Shown here piece by piece: positions 1 to 7,313 of a stretch of DNA of 9,816 nucleotides. Made by a program: the position numbers and the translations under genes. The DNA lies in NCBI GenBank assembly GCA_020344865.1, contig CP070830.1, positions 1,581,170 to 1,590,985 of the forward strand, read 5' to 3'. The DNA comes from Planctomycetota bacterium (GTDB lineage: Bacteria; Planctomycetota; Phycisphaerae; Sedimentisphaerales; Anaerobacaceae). Below the pieces are notes generated by a model. The model was not told where the DNA came from. It saw only the letters and a program-made list of their open reading frames with translations, and searched no databases. Position 1 is the stretch's first letter; each line of letters starts with the position of its first letter.

Positions 1-72
1 ATCCGCCTTATCAGCCTCCGTATCCTCCTCGACACATTCGACTCATTCACCCCCATAAGCTGCGCAATCTGC
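1..72 (-). pseudogene. 5'-truncated copy of the HTH (sigma region 4-like) gene, running off the window
   Basis: These 72 bases are identical, base for base, to positions 9090-9161 inside the intact HTH gene at the right end of the window. They encode roughly residues 53-76 of that protein, including most of the first helix-turn-helix (QIAQLMG, NESNVSRR). Homology stops abruptly after base 72, so the first 51 or 52 codons are missing. They are replaced by a short hairpin and the 3' end of the neighbouring large gene. The C-terminal part would lie left of the window and cannot be seen. The reading frame stays open upstream into the end of the neighbour in a different frame, with no convincing start codon, so I treat it as a remnant. 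Lack of any difference from the intact copy implies recent duplication or gene conversion. Confidence 0.8.
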
Positions 73-92
73 AGAAGCGTAGATATGCTTCT
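73..92. other. Short inverted repeat between a gene end and the HTH fragment
   Basis: AGAAGC (73-78) and GCTTCT (87-92) are perfectly complementary around an 8-base spacer. The hairpin fills almost exactly the gap between the stop codon at 97-99 and the start of HTH homology at 72. No T-run follows on the minus strand, so it is not a clear intrinsic terminator. It could be a weak 3'-end stabiliser or a junction scar. Confidence 0.35.
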
Positions 93-96
93 TATC

Positions 97-3000
97 TTAA
101 TCTTTAGGTTCCAAATCAACAGCGATTTTGGTCATGATACCTTCTTCAGTAAATCTAAAGCTCACATAAAAGTCATTCATCCGGTTCAGGAAATCTATTA
201 AACCCTCGTTTTCATTTACCTCAAGAGGCTGCTTTGGATGGTTGCGATTCCCGTGCACGGAGCAGTAAACTATGTCTCGGGTATTATCATATCTATACTT
301 GCCGCCAGATGGACATCTCATCGTAACACCTTCTACCTTTTTACTCACAGCATTAAGTGTTTTTTCCGTTGCATCATGGCATTCTACTAAGACTCGCACA
401 GGCCCGATATTTTTAAGGCAAGCATCTCGCATGCGCTCCTGCCAACCAACTTTAATAATAGGTCTCAGCTTGTCAAATGCCCTCGGCCTTACCTTTAACT
501 GAAGATTCGCCATATCACTGGCCTGCTTGGTATCGATCGCATCCAATGCCTTTTCCAGGACATACCTTTTCGTAGAAACAATTAGACGATTGGAAGCAAT
601 AGCATAGTACAGACGGAATTTGATGACAAATAAGCGGCATGCAAGCGTGTCGATCTCATGCCCTTTATATTCACCGGCTGAATAAGGCTCAATACCGAAC
701 TCAGCAAAGCCTCGTCTGCCTTCAGCAGAAAACTTCCGCTGAAGTACTTTTAGCATTTCTTGAATGAATGTTTCGGCAAGAGCCTCATCTTTTAAATCAA
801 GAACCGCATAAACTGGAAGATTAATAGACGAAGCAATCAAGCCAAATATAATTTGCTCCTCAAGACCCATCCAGCCGCTAAACATATTCATGCCGCTCTC
901 AGAAAAGGTAAAGAGCACATCACTGTCATAGAGGTTTATTGACAAATTATCGCCAAAGGCACTGCTTATTCCTGGCATAGTTGGAAACATCTGTTGCTGC
1001 ATCATCTGTATCTGTCGAGTCATATCACCATCTAAGTTGAATTTCCCGCCAAGTGAAATAATTGTACCATCAGTAATAAGTTGAGTATTTAGTTCAACTG
1101 GTTCGCCACCAACTATTTCCCGAAGTTGATTATATATGCTGTTCTCAATCAGGGGCAAAATACAAGTCTCAATCTCAATTTGATTACCTAGTTTGAAACG
1201 AATGCCGATAGGGTCAAAATATCTGCTCCAGTAATTGTTGTACCGTTCGACAAATTCTCTGTAATCCTTGGCCTCAACATCTGCAGCCTTATCTATAGCA
1301 ACACCTGAAATAGGTGTACAATATTGCAGACAATTGTGTACTGTACAGAAAGCTCTTCCGGATTCATTCAAGGAATAGGTGCCATTATCTGGGCACTGAG
1401 TTATCTTCTTGCTCAGATATTCTTCATCAACCAACGTCGAGACTGATGCCTGCTTCCTCATCTCTGTTCTATACATAGTCGCCGCATTACCAATCATACG
1501 CAAATGATTCTGGCAGATTATCCTGCGCTGTGCTTCAATCTTCCATCTTGCACTAAGCAACTTCCTAATAAAGGAATCTGACATGTAGATAAAGCCATCC
1601 TCTGTTTCAGCTGTTCCATGGAATATTGTCCGCATATACTTAAAATCAACGTTGTCAGCCATGGATTTTCTTTTCTGGGAATGCGTATCAATGATAAGTT
1701 TCAAGGTATCCATAGAATTTGTGTAAACCTTATAGTCGTCAATATAAGCGGAATGCGAGTTGATGCTGCGGTCGGGTGTCGCAATACTCTGAATGGAGAT
1801 TCCGTTATAGCTGCTTTCAGTCCGCTTGGCATCAGGATTTGCTTTCAGAGCCTTATCTGCATAACTTTTCATCATTCCATTAAAGACCATCCGGTTCTTT
1901 ACCTGAATGATAATAGCAACATCACTACCTTCTCTCAGGAATGGGTCGCCGCCGGTTATTGCTACCTCGCCAATAACAAGCTCGCCAAACAATCTGGTAA
2001 GAGTGGAGATATCAATGCATAGTTGGTCTTGGTAGCGGGATGGTAAATCTGCATCTCGCGCTGATACACTCATTGCTCTCAAAAGGCTTGTTCCCCATTG
2101 CTTGATCAAATCACGGGCAGCAATCTCCTTTGAAATGCTTGTGAAGTGGCAATAATAATTATCATAAGGTATAAGGCGGGCAACAGGAAACATCTTAAAA
2201 TCTCTGCCCTGAATCATCTCATCGAAAGGATGGGATTTTATATTCGGGCCTTCAAGGCTATTCACTGGAACAGTACTCTCCATCGGAACGGCTTCTCTTC
2301 CGGTCATCTCTTCGAGCTGAAGCGATTCCTGTATAGCAAGGGCGCCTGTTGTCATAGCATAAAGGTCCGGCCCGCTGTCGCGCATCCTTTCCGGGAAGCT
2401 TCCGAGAAAAATATAATCCGGCAGACCGTATTTCTGCTTGGACTGCAGCAGGCAATACTGGTAGTAGCTGGTGTAAGGACTGTCCAAAACTCTGACCATA
2501 TAGCATCCTGCCTGAGCCGTTGCCCATTCCTTCAGAAGCTCAGGATTTTCAGTATCTATGGAAGGTAGATGAAGTTCGAGCGATTCAACAAGATTTACTT
2601 CAGCTAAAAGCTCGGCTGAATCTCGCGCATAAACATCTATCTTAACATCGCCGCTTCCTTTGAAACGCCCGAGAACTTGTAGGCTGGTGATTTCTAGTTC
2701 CTGTTCTATTCTCTCCGGACCCTTCATTTGAGCCTCCGCGTATTTTCTATGGACCTCCCGAAGCTGCTGTCTCAGCTCCTTGTCGAGAGCTTCTAACTCG
2801 GCAATCCTCTGCTCCGCTTCATCTATCTTGAGCTGTGTTTTCCCTAATAACACTTCATCATTCTCTTTCTTGGCGCTTTCGCTGATTGATTTCAATGCTT
2901 TTAATTCGTTGCGGGCTTCCTGAAGATTCTGGGTTATCTCGCCATTTTTCTCGTACAGTTCTCTCATCTCTTTCTGCAATTGCTCCTGCTCTGGGCTCGA

Positions 3001-3273
3001 ATGATATCGTTGTGACTCCATTACTTTTGTCAGACCCTCAACCATAGACTGCGGCACATGAATATACAATAGATATGCCTTCTCATTGCTGGCTCGGGCA
3101 GTAAATACTGTCCTGTAAATATTAACGCCCGCTGGAATTGCAAATTCAGCACAGAATACTCCGACCTCGCCGGCCTTATGATACTTGACTGTTTCCTCTG
3201 CTTTGATAGCTTCAGGCCCAATTATACAGATTGCAAAACAGAACATCCTCGTAAGAAAGTGGTACTTTTTCAT
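97..3273 (-). CDS. Large secreted protein with coiled coil and two pseudopilin-like Cys modules
   Basis: Start chosen at the ATG at 3271-3273, because AGGGAG (plus-strand ctccct, 3281-3286) lies 7 nt upstream; the in-frame ATG seven codons earlier has no ribosome binding site. The product is 1058 residues. It begins with MKKYHFLTR, then a hydrophobic stretch and an AIKA/EE-like cleavage site, so export across the inner membrane is likely. Residues about 95-195 are a charged heptad-like coiled coil (EQLQKEMREL, ELEALDKELRQQL). The middle (about 300-460) contains IGEVAITGGDPFLREGSD, which in my judgement resembles DUF3352-type planctomycete proteins, but this is not firm. Two related Cys modules occur at about 580-650 (CQNHLRMIGNAATMY, CPDNGTY, CTVH) and about 950-1010 (CPSGGKY, CSVHG). 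These resemble the C-terminal half of DUF1559/pseudopilin-like proteins but lack the pilin N-terminal helix. Function is unknown; a periplasmic or surface role is inferred. It lies alone between two HTH-repeat copies. Confidence 0.85.
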   Translation of the reverse strand: MKKYHFLTRMFCFAICIIGPEAIKAEETVKYHKAGEVGVFCAEFAIPAGVNIYRTVFTARASNEKAYLLYIHVPQSMVEGLTKVMESQRYHSSPEQEQLQKEMRELYEKNGEITQNLQEARNELKALKSISESAKKENDEVLLGKTQLKIDEAEQRIAELEALDKELRQQLREVHRKYAEAQMKGPERIEQELEITSLQVLGRFKGSGDVKIDVYARDSAELLAEVNLVESLELHLPSIDTENPELLKEWATAQAGCYMVRVLDSPYTSYYQYCLLQSKQKYGLPDYIFLGSFPERMRDSGPDLYAMTTGALAIQESLQLEEMTGREAVPMESTVPVNSLEGPNIKSHPFDEMIQGRDFKMFPVARLIPYDNYYCHFTSISKEIAARDLIKQWGTSLLRAMSVSARDADLPSRYQDQLCIDISTLTRLFGELVIGEVAITGGDPFLREGSDVAIIIQVKNRMVFNGMMKSYADKALKANPDAKRTESSYNGISIQSIATPDRSINSHSAYIDDYKVYTNSMDTLKLIIDTHSQKRKSMADNVDFKYMRTIFHGTAETEDGFIYMSDSFIRKLLSARWKIEAQRRIICQNHLRMIGNAATMYRTEMRKQASVSTLVDEEYLSKKITQCPDNGTYSLNESGRAFCTVHNCLQYCTPISGVAIDKAADVEAKDYREFVERYNNYWSRYFDPIGIRFKLGNQIEIETCILPLIENSIYNQLREIVGGEPVELNTQLITDGTIISLGGKFNLDGDMTRQIQMMQQQMFPTMPGISSAFGDNLSINLYDSDVLFTFSESGMNMFSGWMGLEEQIIFGLIASSINLPVYAVLDLKDEALAETFIQEMLKVLQRKFSAEGRRGFAEFGIEPYSAGEYKGHEIDTLACRLFVIKFRLYYAIASNRLIVSTKRYVLEKALDAIDTKQASDMANLQLKVRPRAFDKLRPIIKVGWQERMRDACLKNIGPVRVLVECHDATEKTLNAVSKKVEGVTMRCPSGGKYRYDNTRDIVYCSVHGNRNHPKQPLEVNENEGLIDFLNRMNDFYVSFRFTEEGIMTKIAVDLEPKD

Positions 3274-3299
3274 GACAAGTCTCCCTAAAATCATTTAAA

Positions 3300-3430
3300 A
3301 AATCGCTCTGTAATATTTCAAATAGAATATCAAGTCTATCTTGAAATTCAAGCTTTCTCCCCCGAACCTAACCTAAACCCCCAAAACCCGTAACCGTCAA
3401 CCTCAAATCCCACACCCTGTCCGCTGCACG
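3300..3430 (-). repeat. Non-coding tail of the HTH repeat, copy upstream of the large secreted gene
   Basis: This stretch aligns with 8756-8893 downstream of the intact HTH gene. It starts with shared AAATCGC, followed by a strongly conserved block around CTTGAAATTCAAGCTTTCTCC-like sequence and a looser, C/A-rich section with runs of AACCT and CAACCTCAAA. On the minus strand it follows the HTH stop codon and ends 26 nt before the start codon of the next gene. It therefore occupies the position of that gene's leader and may hold its promoter. A weak candidate is TTGAAT, 16 nt, TATTCT (minus, 3324-3351), which is also present in the other copy. Confidence 0.8.
3315..3347. other. Bulged hairpin conserved in the repeat tail
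   Basis: ATTTCAA plus ATAGA (3315-3326) pair with TCTAT, a single unpaired C at 3340, and TTGAAAT (3335-3347), giving a 12-bp stem with one bulged base and an 8-base loop. The same structure recurs at 8771-8803. No T-run follows on either strand, so an intrinsic terminator is unlikely. Confidence 0.6.
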
Positions 3431-3535
3431 CTACTTCTTCTCTACTCCCTTCACTATCCCTTCTATCCTCTTCACCATCTTCCTCGCCCTGTAGAACGTC
3501 ATCCCCCGCTCACGCGCAATCCTCTTCATCGACCA
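3431..3535 (-). pseudogene. 5'-truncated HTH gene fragment (last 34 codons and stop)
   Basis: The fragment aligns without gaps to 8894-8998 of the intact HTH gene. It encodes WSMKRIARERG, MTFYRARKMVKRIEG and IVKGVEKK, then TAG, with only conservative changes from the intact copy. Homology starts at Trp107, so the first HTH domain is missing and only the second (C-terminal) HTH remains. Six bases separate it from the stop codon of the zinc-ribbon/TPR gene, and the two reading frames are the same. A GTG at 3539-3541, directly after that stop, could in principle allow reinitiation of a 36- or 37-residue peptide, but I see no separate ribosome binding site. Most likely a remnant. Confidence 0.8.
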
Positions 3536-3541
3536 TATCAC

Positions 3542-6106
3542 CTACAGAGGCTCATTTTTTGATCCCTCTAATATCGTTTTTAAAAACATGTAAGGATATG
3601 TTCTCGTGAAATTCAATTTCTCTGCTAATTCAAAATAAACTTTCTGATGCTCGGGATACCTAAAGCCCATGGTCGTTAATAGAATTCTTTTCTTGTCAGG
3701 CTGTATTGTTTTGTTGCAGACTTCTTTTGGATTGGGCTTTATTCCGCCACTCATACAATCAGCAAAGTACTTTTCTTCTCGGTCATTACCCTCACTCATT
3801 TGTTTTATCGCTTTGGTTATAAACCCATCAGCCTTTTCATCTGAGCCGTATTTCTTCTCAGAAATATAAAGAACCAAATACGTATAAGTGTCCATTTCTT
3901 CTTGAGGTAATAACGCATCATCTATCGCTTTGCAACTGTTGAGTGCTGTATAGAACTGTTCGTTCGGGTCTGTAACAACAGGATGTAAAGCTATATAATC
4001 CTCTCTGTTGCCTTTTTTATAAGCCAAAAGAGCCGGAAGATATTCTTTAACTTCTTCAATCCATTCGGTCGAGTATATCTGCTCTGAATTTTTCAACCAT
4101 TTCTCCGCTTGCTTTTGAGCTTTCTCATATTCCCCCATCGCTATCAGTAATTCCCATTCCTCTTGAGCACAATCATAGTCGTAAGGCGTTTCCTTTATGA
4201 AATTTCTACACTCATTTAACGCTTCCTCGTACATTTTTGCAGCTTTCAGGGACATAAGATAATAGTGTTTTAAATCATATCTTTCCCTGTCCAGATTTTT
4301 TGCCTGCTCATATAACTTAACCGCCTCGTCAAATCTGCCGCAGCAGAGCCTGTTAAATCCTAACGCCCCATATCCGTTTGCACACGGATTTTTGCCTTCA
4401 ACCGACTTTAGAAAGTATTCTTCTGATTCGTTTTGGTCGGCCAGAACTCTGCCTATCAGATAGTACAAAACATTCTTCTCCGGCTCCGTTTCCAGAAGGC
4501 CTTTATATTCTGCTATAATATCGTAACTTGGGTCCGATACCTGCTTGGCCTCTTGATATGTCCTGTGCCAGTCGATTCGTATAGGTCTGGCTTCAATACC
4601 ATAGCGGATTGTTTCGATAAATTCGTTTGTATCAAGCATGCTATACAGAAAATATAAATATTCTGTAATCTCCGGTTCCTGAAAAAGACATTTCTTTAGA
4701 TATTCAACCGCCGCGTCCTTTGTTTGGTATTCTGCTATACTATTTATAGTGGCTACTAAACCTATCTCCTTCACAAAACTTATTCGCCTTCTGGGTTCCG
4801 GTCTCTCAGATGACGTTTTTATTGTTGACGGGAAGGCCTTGAATACGTAGTCGATGTCATCAAAAACATAAAAGCTTTCACCGCAGAGTATTTCCGCTTC
4901 GCCGGCGGGTGCGTTTTGTGTATTAACCGAATAGTAAGTCTCCTCCCACAGAAGCAAGGCTGTTTCATCTGGATTGATTACGAATATCTTGTCAGCAAAG
5001 GGCCGGGCGAAAAAATTCGTATTTATCCCGTGTTTCTGTTTTGCTATCTCGGGCCAATCACCTGCAATTTCAACTTCTAACGTGCCCTCGCCAACTTTAA
5101 TCTTCTTCGCTGTCTTGGGTTTTAAAAGATAGGAATTTCCACGCACGGTGATGTTGTAAGGCTTCGACAAACCGTTTGCGAAGTAAACCGCCGTACTAAA
5201 TCCTTTTGCAAAACAAATAGCTATATAGCCGAGTATAACTGCGAGCAGGACCGCGGGCCCGACGTAAGGTGCAATCTTGGCCGAAAAACTCTTTCTCTTC
5301 TTAGTTTCCACGGGCGGTGATGAAATATCATGACTCAAAACAGCTACCTTCGAGTGGAGATTCTTTTGGGATATTTTACGAATCTTCTTATAATCCTTTT
5401 TCTTCTTAATATTTGGCTCCAAAGCCAGCGCCTTATCAAGTATCTCCAGGGCCTTTTGATGTTCTCCGATGGCTTGGTAGCCGGTCGCGAGGTATATTAG
5501 CATACCTGCCTTTTCTTTCTGCTGTTGCTCCGTGATATGTTGGATATATTTTTCCGCCTCTGCAGGTCGAGATTGCTTTATCAAAATACTACATAGTAAC
5601 TCACGTGTTTGTTGGTCATCCTTGATAGATATACTCTTGCGAACAGTTCTTTCTGATTGTTCATATAGTCCGTAGTTGTAACATCCTGAACCTATGATAG
5701 ACAGAACTTCGGCGTCTTCGCCAAGGTTCTTCTCAACCTCTTCGGCTAATTTCAGGAATTGCTCTTTATCATCAAACGCTAAGCGGACTAACAACACTTC
5801 TTTTGCCGCGTCGCTGTCTTTGGGGTTGTCTCCATATTTCTTTATTGTTTCTTCAAACACCCTGCTCTTCGTTTCATGCCATTTTTTTAGCGGCATCACC
5901 CTGTGTTTTGTGCATGAGCTGCATTCATCTAATACCCGTTTTTTACCCAAGGGTATCAGCGGCAAAAATAAAATCACAAAGTAAGACGTTGTGTCGTAGC
6001 TGCTTAGACAACTTTCTTTCCCGCATGCCTCACATATATCCCGCCGTCTGGATAAATTGTCGCTGCCGAAATACGATGTCCCGATACCGTTTACTGTATA
6101 TGGCAT
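3542..6106 (-). CDS. Zinc-ribbon, TPR-repeat, single-membrane-span protein
   Basis: ATG at 6104-6106 is preceded by GGAGGT with about 9 nt spacing, so the start is firm; 854 residues. Residues 21-75 form a zinc-ribbon-like head with C25/C28 and C62/C65 pairs, joined by a hydrophobic stretch ending LPLIPLGKKR. This is a layout I know from TPR proteins of planctomycetes and related bacteria. Residues about 130-240 contain TPR-like helical pairs (for example YLATGYQAIGEHQKALEILD). A single transmembrane helix lies near 279-300 (PAVLLAVILGYIAICFA), preceded by Lys/Arg-rich sequence, so the zinc ribbon and first TPRs are probably cytoplasmic. After a predicted extracytoplasmic beta-type segment (about 305-425), further TPR-like repeats run from about 455 to 690 (ALGFNRLCCGRFDEAVKLYE). 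TPRs and zinc ribbons mediate protein contacts; the partner is unknown. The gene ends TAG six bases before an in-frame HTH fragment. Confidence 0.85.
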   Translation of the reverse strand: MPYTVNGIGTSYFGSDNLSRRRDICEACGKESCLSSYDTTSYFVILFLPLIPLGKKRVLDECSSCTKHRVMPLKKWHETKSRVFEETIKKYGDNPKDSDAAKEVLLVRLAFDDKEQFLKLAEEVEKNLGEDAEVLSIIGSGCYNYGLYEQSERTVRKSISIKDDQQTRELLCSILIKQSRPAEAEKYIQHITEQQQKEKAGMLIYLATGYQAIGEHQKALEILDKALALEPNIKKKKDYKKIRKISQKNLHSKVAVLSHDISSPPVETKKRKSFSAKIAPYVGPAVLLAVILGYIAICFAKGFSTAVYFANGLSKPYNITVRGNSYLLKPKTAKKIKVGEGTLEVEIAGDWPEIAKQKHGINTNFFARPFADKIFVINPDETALLLWEETYYSVNTQNAPAGEAEILCGESFYVFDDIDYVFKAFPSTIKTSSERPEPRRRISFVKEIGLVATINSIAEYQTKDAAVEYLKKCLFQEPEITEYLYFLYSMLDTNEFIETIRYGIEARPIRIDWHRTYQEAKQVSDPSYDIIAEYKGLLETEPEKNVLYYLIGRVLADQNESEEYFLKSVEGKNPCANGYGALGFNRLCCGRFDEAVKLYEQAKNLDRERYDLKHYYLMSLKAAKMYEEALNECRNFIKETPYDYDCAQEEWELLIAMGEYEKAQKQAEKWLKNSEQIYSTEWIEEVKEYLPALLAYKKGNREDYIALHPVVTDPNEQFYTALNSCKAIDDALLPQEEMDTYTYLVLYISEKKYGSDEKADGFITKAIKQMSEGNDREEKYFADCMSGGIKPNPKEVCNKTIQPDKKRILLTTMGFRYPEHQKVYFELAEKLNFTRTYPYMFLKTILEGSKNEPL

Positions 6107-6220
6107 ATCAGAATACCTCCAAAAATATACTTGATAAGTACGGCGTATCTGCGAGTTTTTATAAACATTCCCTTTGAAATCTTATGGTCATGAGTTCGTT
6201 GTCACCGCTAAATGTCGGTT

Positions 6221-6362
6221 AAATAATATCTTTCTGTCTATTTTCAAACTAATCCGCCCTGCCTCACCATTCTAACAATTACCTTTCTCTATTTAACCCA
6301 AAATCCCAATCCCGTCAACCTCAAACACTATACGCTACCCGCTATACGCTATTTCTTCTACA
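6221..6362 (-). repeat. Decayed copy of the HTH-repeat tail
   Basis: The right half (about 6290-6362) aligns with the tails at 3300-3430 and 8756-8893 through GTCAACCTCAAAC, CTATACGCTA and TTTCTTCT. The left half shows only faint similarity (GTCTATTTTCAAA against GTCTATCTTGAAA). A reduced stem AAATA/TATTT is left where the other copies have the bulged hairpin. Very degenerate similarity to the HTH coding end may continue to about 6420. It sits upstream of the zinc-ribbon/TPR gene, the same relative place as the other tails. The rest of the 430-base gap (6107-6536) shows only leader sequence for the two divergent genes and no gene I can support. Confidence 0.5.
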
Positions 6363-6523
6363 CCCACTTGCCATCTGCCCCTATTTCTCTTATAATTCTT
6401 TGCCCTTACTTTCCGTAAATATGATGAAAGTTCTGCTGTTTGAAAGGGATATATTGGGAGATGGGCGGCGGATTATATGAGAAATATTGCACCCTACAAC
6501 ACCATTATAACTCAAATTGATAT

Positions 6524-6528
6524 AGGAG
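6524..6528 (+). promoter_or_regulatory. Ribosome binding site deciding the start of the plus-strand gene
   Basis: AGGAG lies 8 nt before the ATG at 6537-6539. The in-frame ATG 20 codons upstream (6477) lacks a comparable site, so the shorter protein is preferred. Confidence 0.65.
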
Positions 6529-6536
6529 CAGACATT

Positions 6537-7112
6537 ATGAAAGACAGAAAACAGTACCTAACACTTGCGGTTATAATTATTATCCTAATCAGCACAGCCC
6601 TCTGCTGGGTCGAATCCGCTTACTCAGATATCCATCAGCACCTCAAGCAGTACTCTATATTGGCTGATGTCAACAGTGTCTCGATTGAGCTAATTATAAA
6701 TAGTACTCCGGGAGTTCCCATGATTCCCCAACCGGAGCCGAATTTTCCGGCGATTCGAGACAAGCTAAACTCGGCAGGAATCAGTCATGTGTCTCCCACC
6801 ATGCCTGACTCAAATATCACTGAATCCTCACCACCGTGTCTTCGTATATGGACATACACACATTACTTCACTATGGGTAAACCTGCTGCCTTTCACGTAC
6901 AGCTTGCCCTCGCAAGACCCGTAACAATACCCTCTGACAAAGAAACGCTGTTTTACGCAGAAGTTTGGCATAGCGAGTCAACTATGGGTTTTGCATCTTT
7001 GGGGGATGTTAACGACAAGATCAATAAGGCAATCCTCGGCGAGCTTACCGATCTTATTATAGCTGTCAGAGGAGCAAGAAAGCAAAAAAGAGAAAAACTT
7101 GGCTTGGATTGA
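6537..7112 (+). CDS. Small anchored or exported hypothetical protein
   Basis: Start taken at 6537 because of AGGAG with 8 nt spacing; 191 residues. The N-terminus is MKDRKQYLTL followed by a strong hydrophobic segment (AVIIIILISTALCW, about residues 11-24), a signal peptide or signal anchor. A Cys at residue 23 is not in a good lipobox context. The rest has mixed alpha/beta character: a Pro-rich segment (about 57-70), a single Cys near 101, a beta-like region (HVQLALARPVTIPSD, then FYAEVWHSE), and a basic C-terminal helix ending ARKQKREKL. The late AEVWHSE...G pattern followed by an amphipathic helix reminds me of small planctomycete hypothetical proteins, but I do not recognise a named family. 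It is the only plus-strand gene. Its 3' end meets the 3' end of an HTH fragment (stop at 7142-7144), so transcription here is convergent. Confidence 0.75.
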   Translation: MKDRKQYLTLAVIIIILISTALCWVESAYSDIHQHLKQYSILADVNSVSIELIINSTPGVPMIPQPEPNFPAIRDKLNSAGISHVSPTMPDSNITESSPPCLRIWTYTHYFTMGKPAAFHVQLALARPVTIPSDKETLFYAEVWHSESTMGFASLGDVNDKINKAILGELTDLIIAVRGARKQKREKLGLD

Positions 7113-7141
7113 GGTACTGATTTCAGCTCCAACTCCTCACA

Positions 7142-7290
7142 TCAGTCCATTCACCGTCCCCTCTATCCTCTTCACCATCTTCCTCACCCGATAGAACGTC
7201 ATCCCCCGCTCCCGCGCAATCCTCTTCATCGACCACCCCAGCAGAAAATACTCCCTCGCAATATCCATCTCTTCCCGGCTGAACCGCCCC
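7142..7290 (-). pseudogene. 5'-truncated HTH gene fragment (C-terminal ~48 residues)
   Basis: The minus strand encodes GRFSREEMDIAREYF, LLGWSMKRIARERG and MTFYRVRKMVKRIEG, then TVNGLM and TGA, colinear with residues 89 onward of the intact protein and nearly identical at DNA level to 8896-9053. Homology ends sharply at 7290; in the same frame an upstream TGA follows two codons later, so no N-terminal extension is possible. The second HTH is complete and the first absent. The stop arrives two codons earlier than in the intact copy. Unlike the other copies it is not followed by the tail repeat; the plus-strand gene lies there instead, with a decayed tail beyond it. Confidence 0.8.
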
Positions 7291-7313
7291 TTTCATTATT
7301 CTGTTGAGGAAAT

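Noticed and set aside
2258..2568. Overlapping ORFs on both strands within the large secreted gene
   Set aside because: They lie inside a long, well-formed gene with a good start site and have no ribosome binding site or recognisable domain; they are shadows.
3315..3347. Bulged hairpin as an intrinsic transcription terminator
   Set aside because: The stem is AT-rich and no T-run follows on either strand in either copy.
3300..3430. Tail repeat as an integron attC site
   Set aside because: I see no integrase gene and no R'/R'' core sites (GTTRRRY-type) at the ends; the repeat also includes coding sequence of the HTH gene, unlike attC.
6179..6205. Possible minus-strand promoter (GTGACA, 15 nt, TAAGAT) for the zinc-ribbon/TPR gene
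   Set aside because: Spacing is short and hexamers are imperfect; not distinguishable from chance.
6477..6536. Upstream ATG adding 20 residues to the plus-strand protein
   Set aside because: The extension would put a polar segment before an evident signal sequence, and the downstream ATG has AGGAG at ideal spacing.
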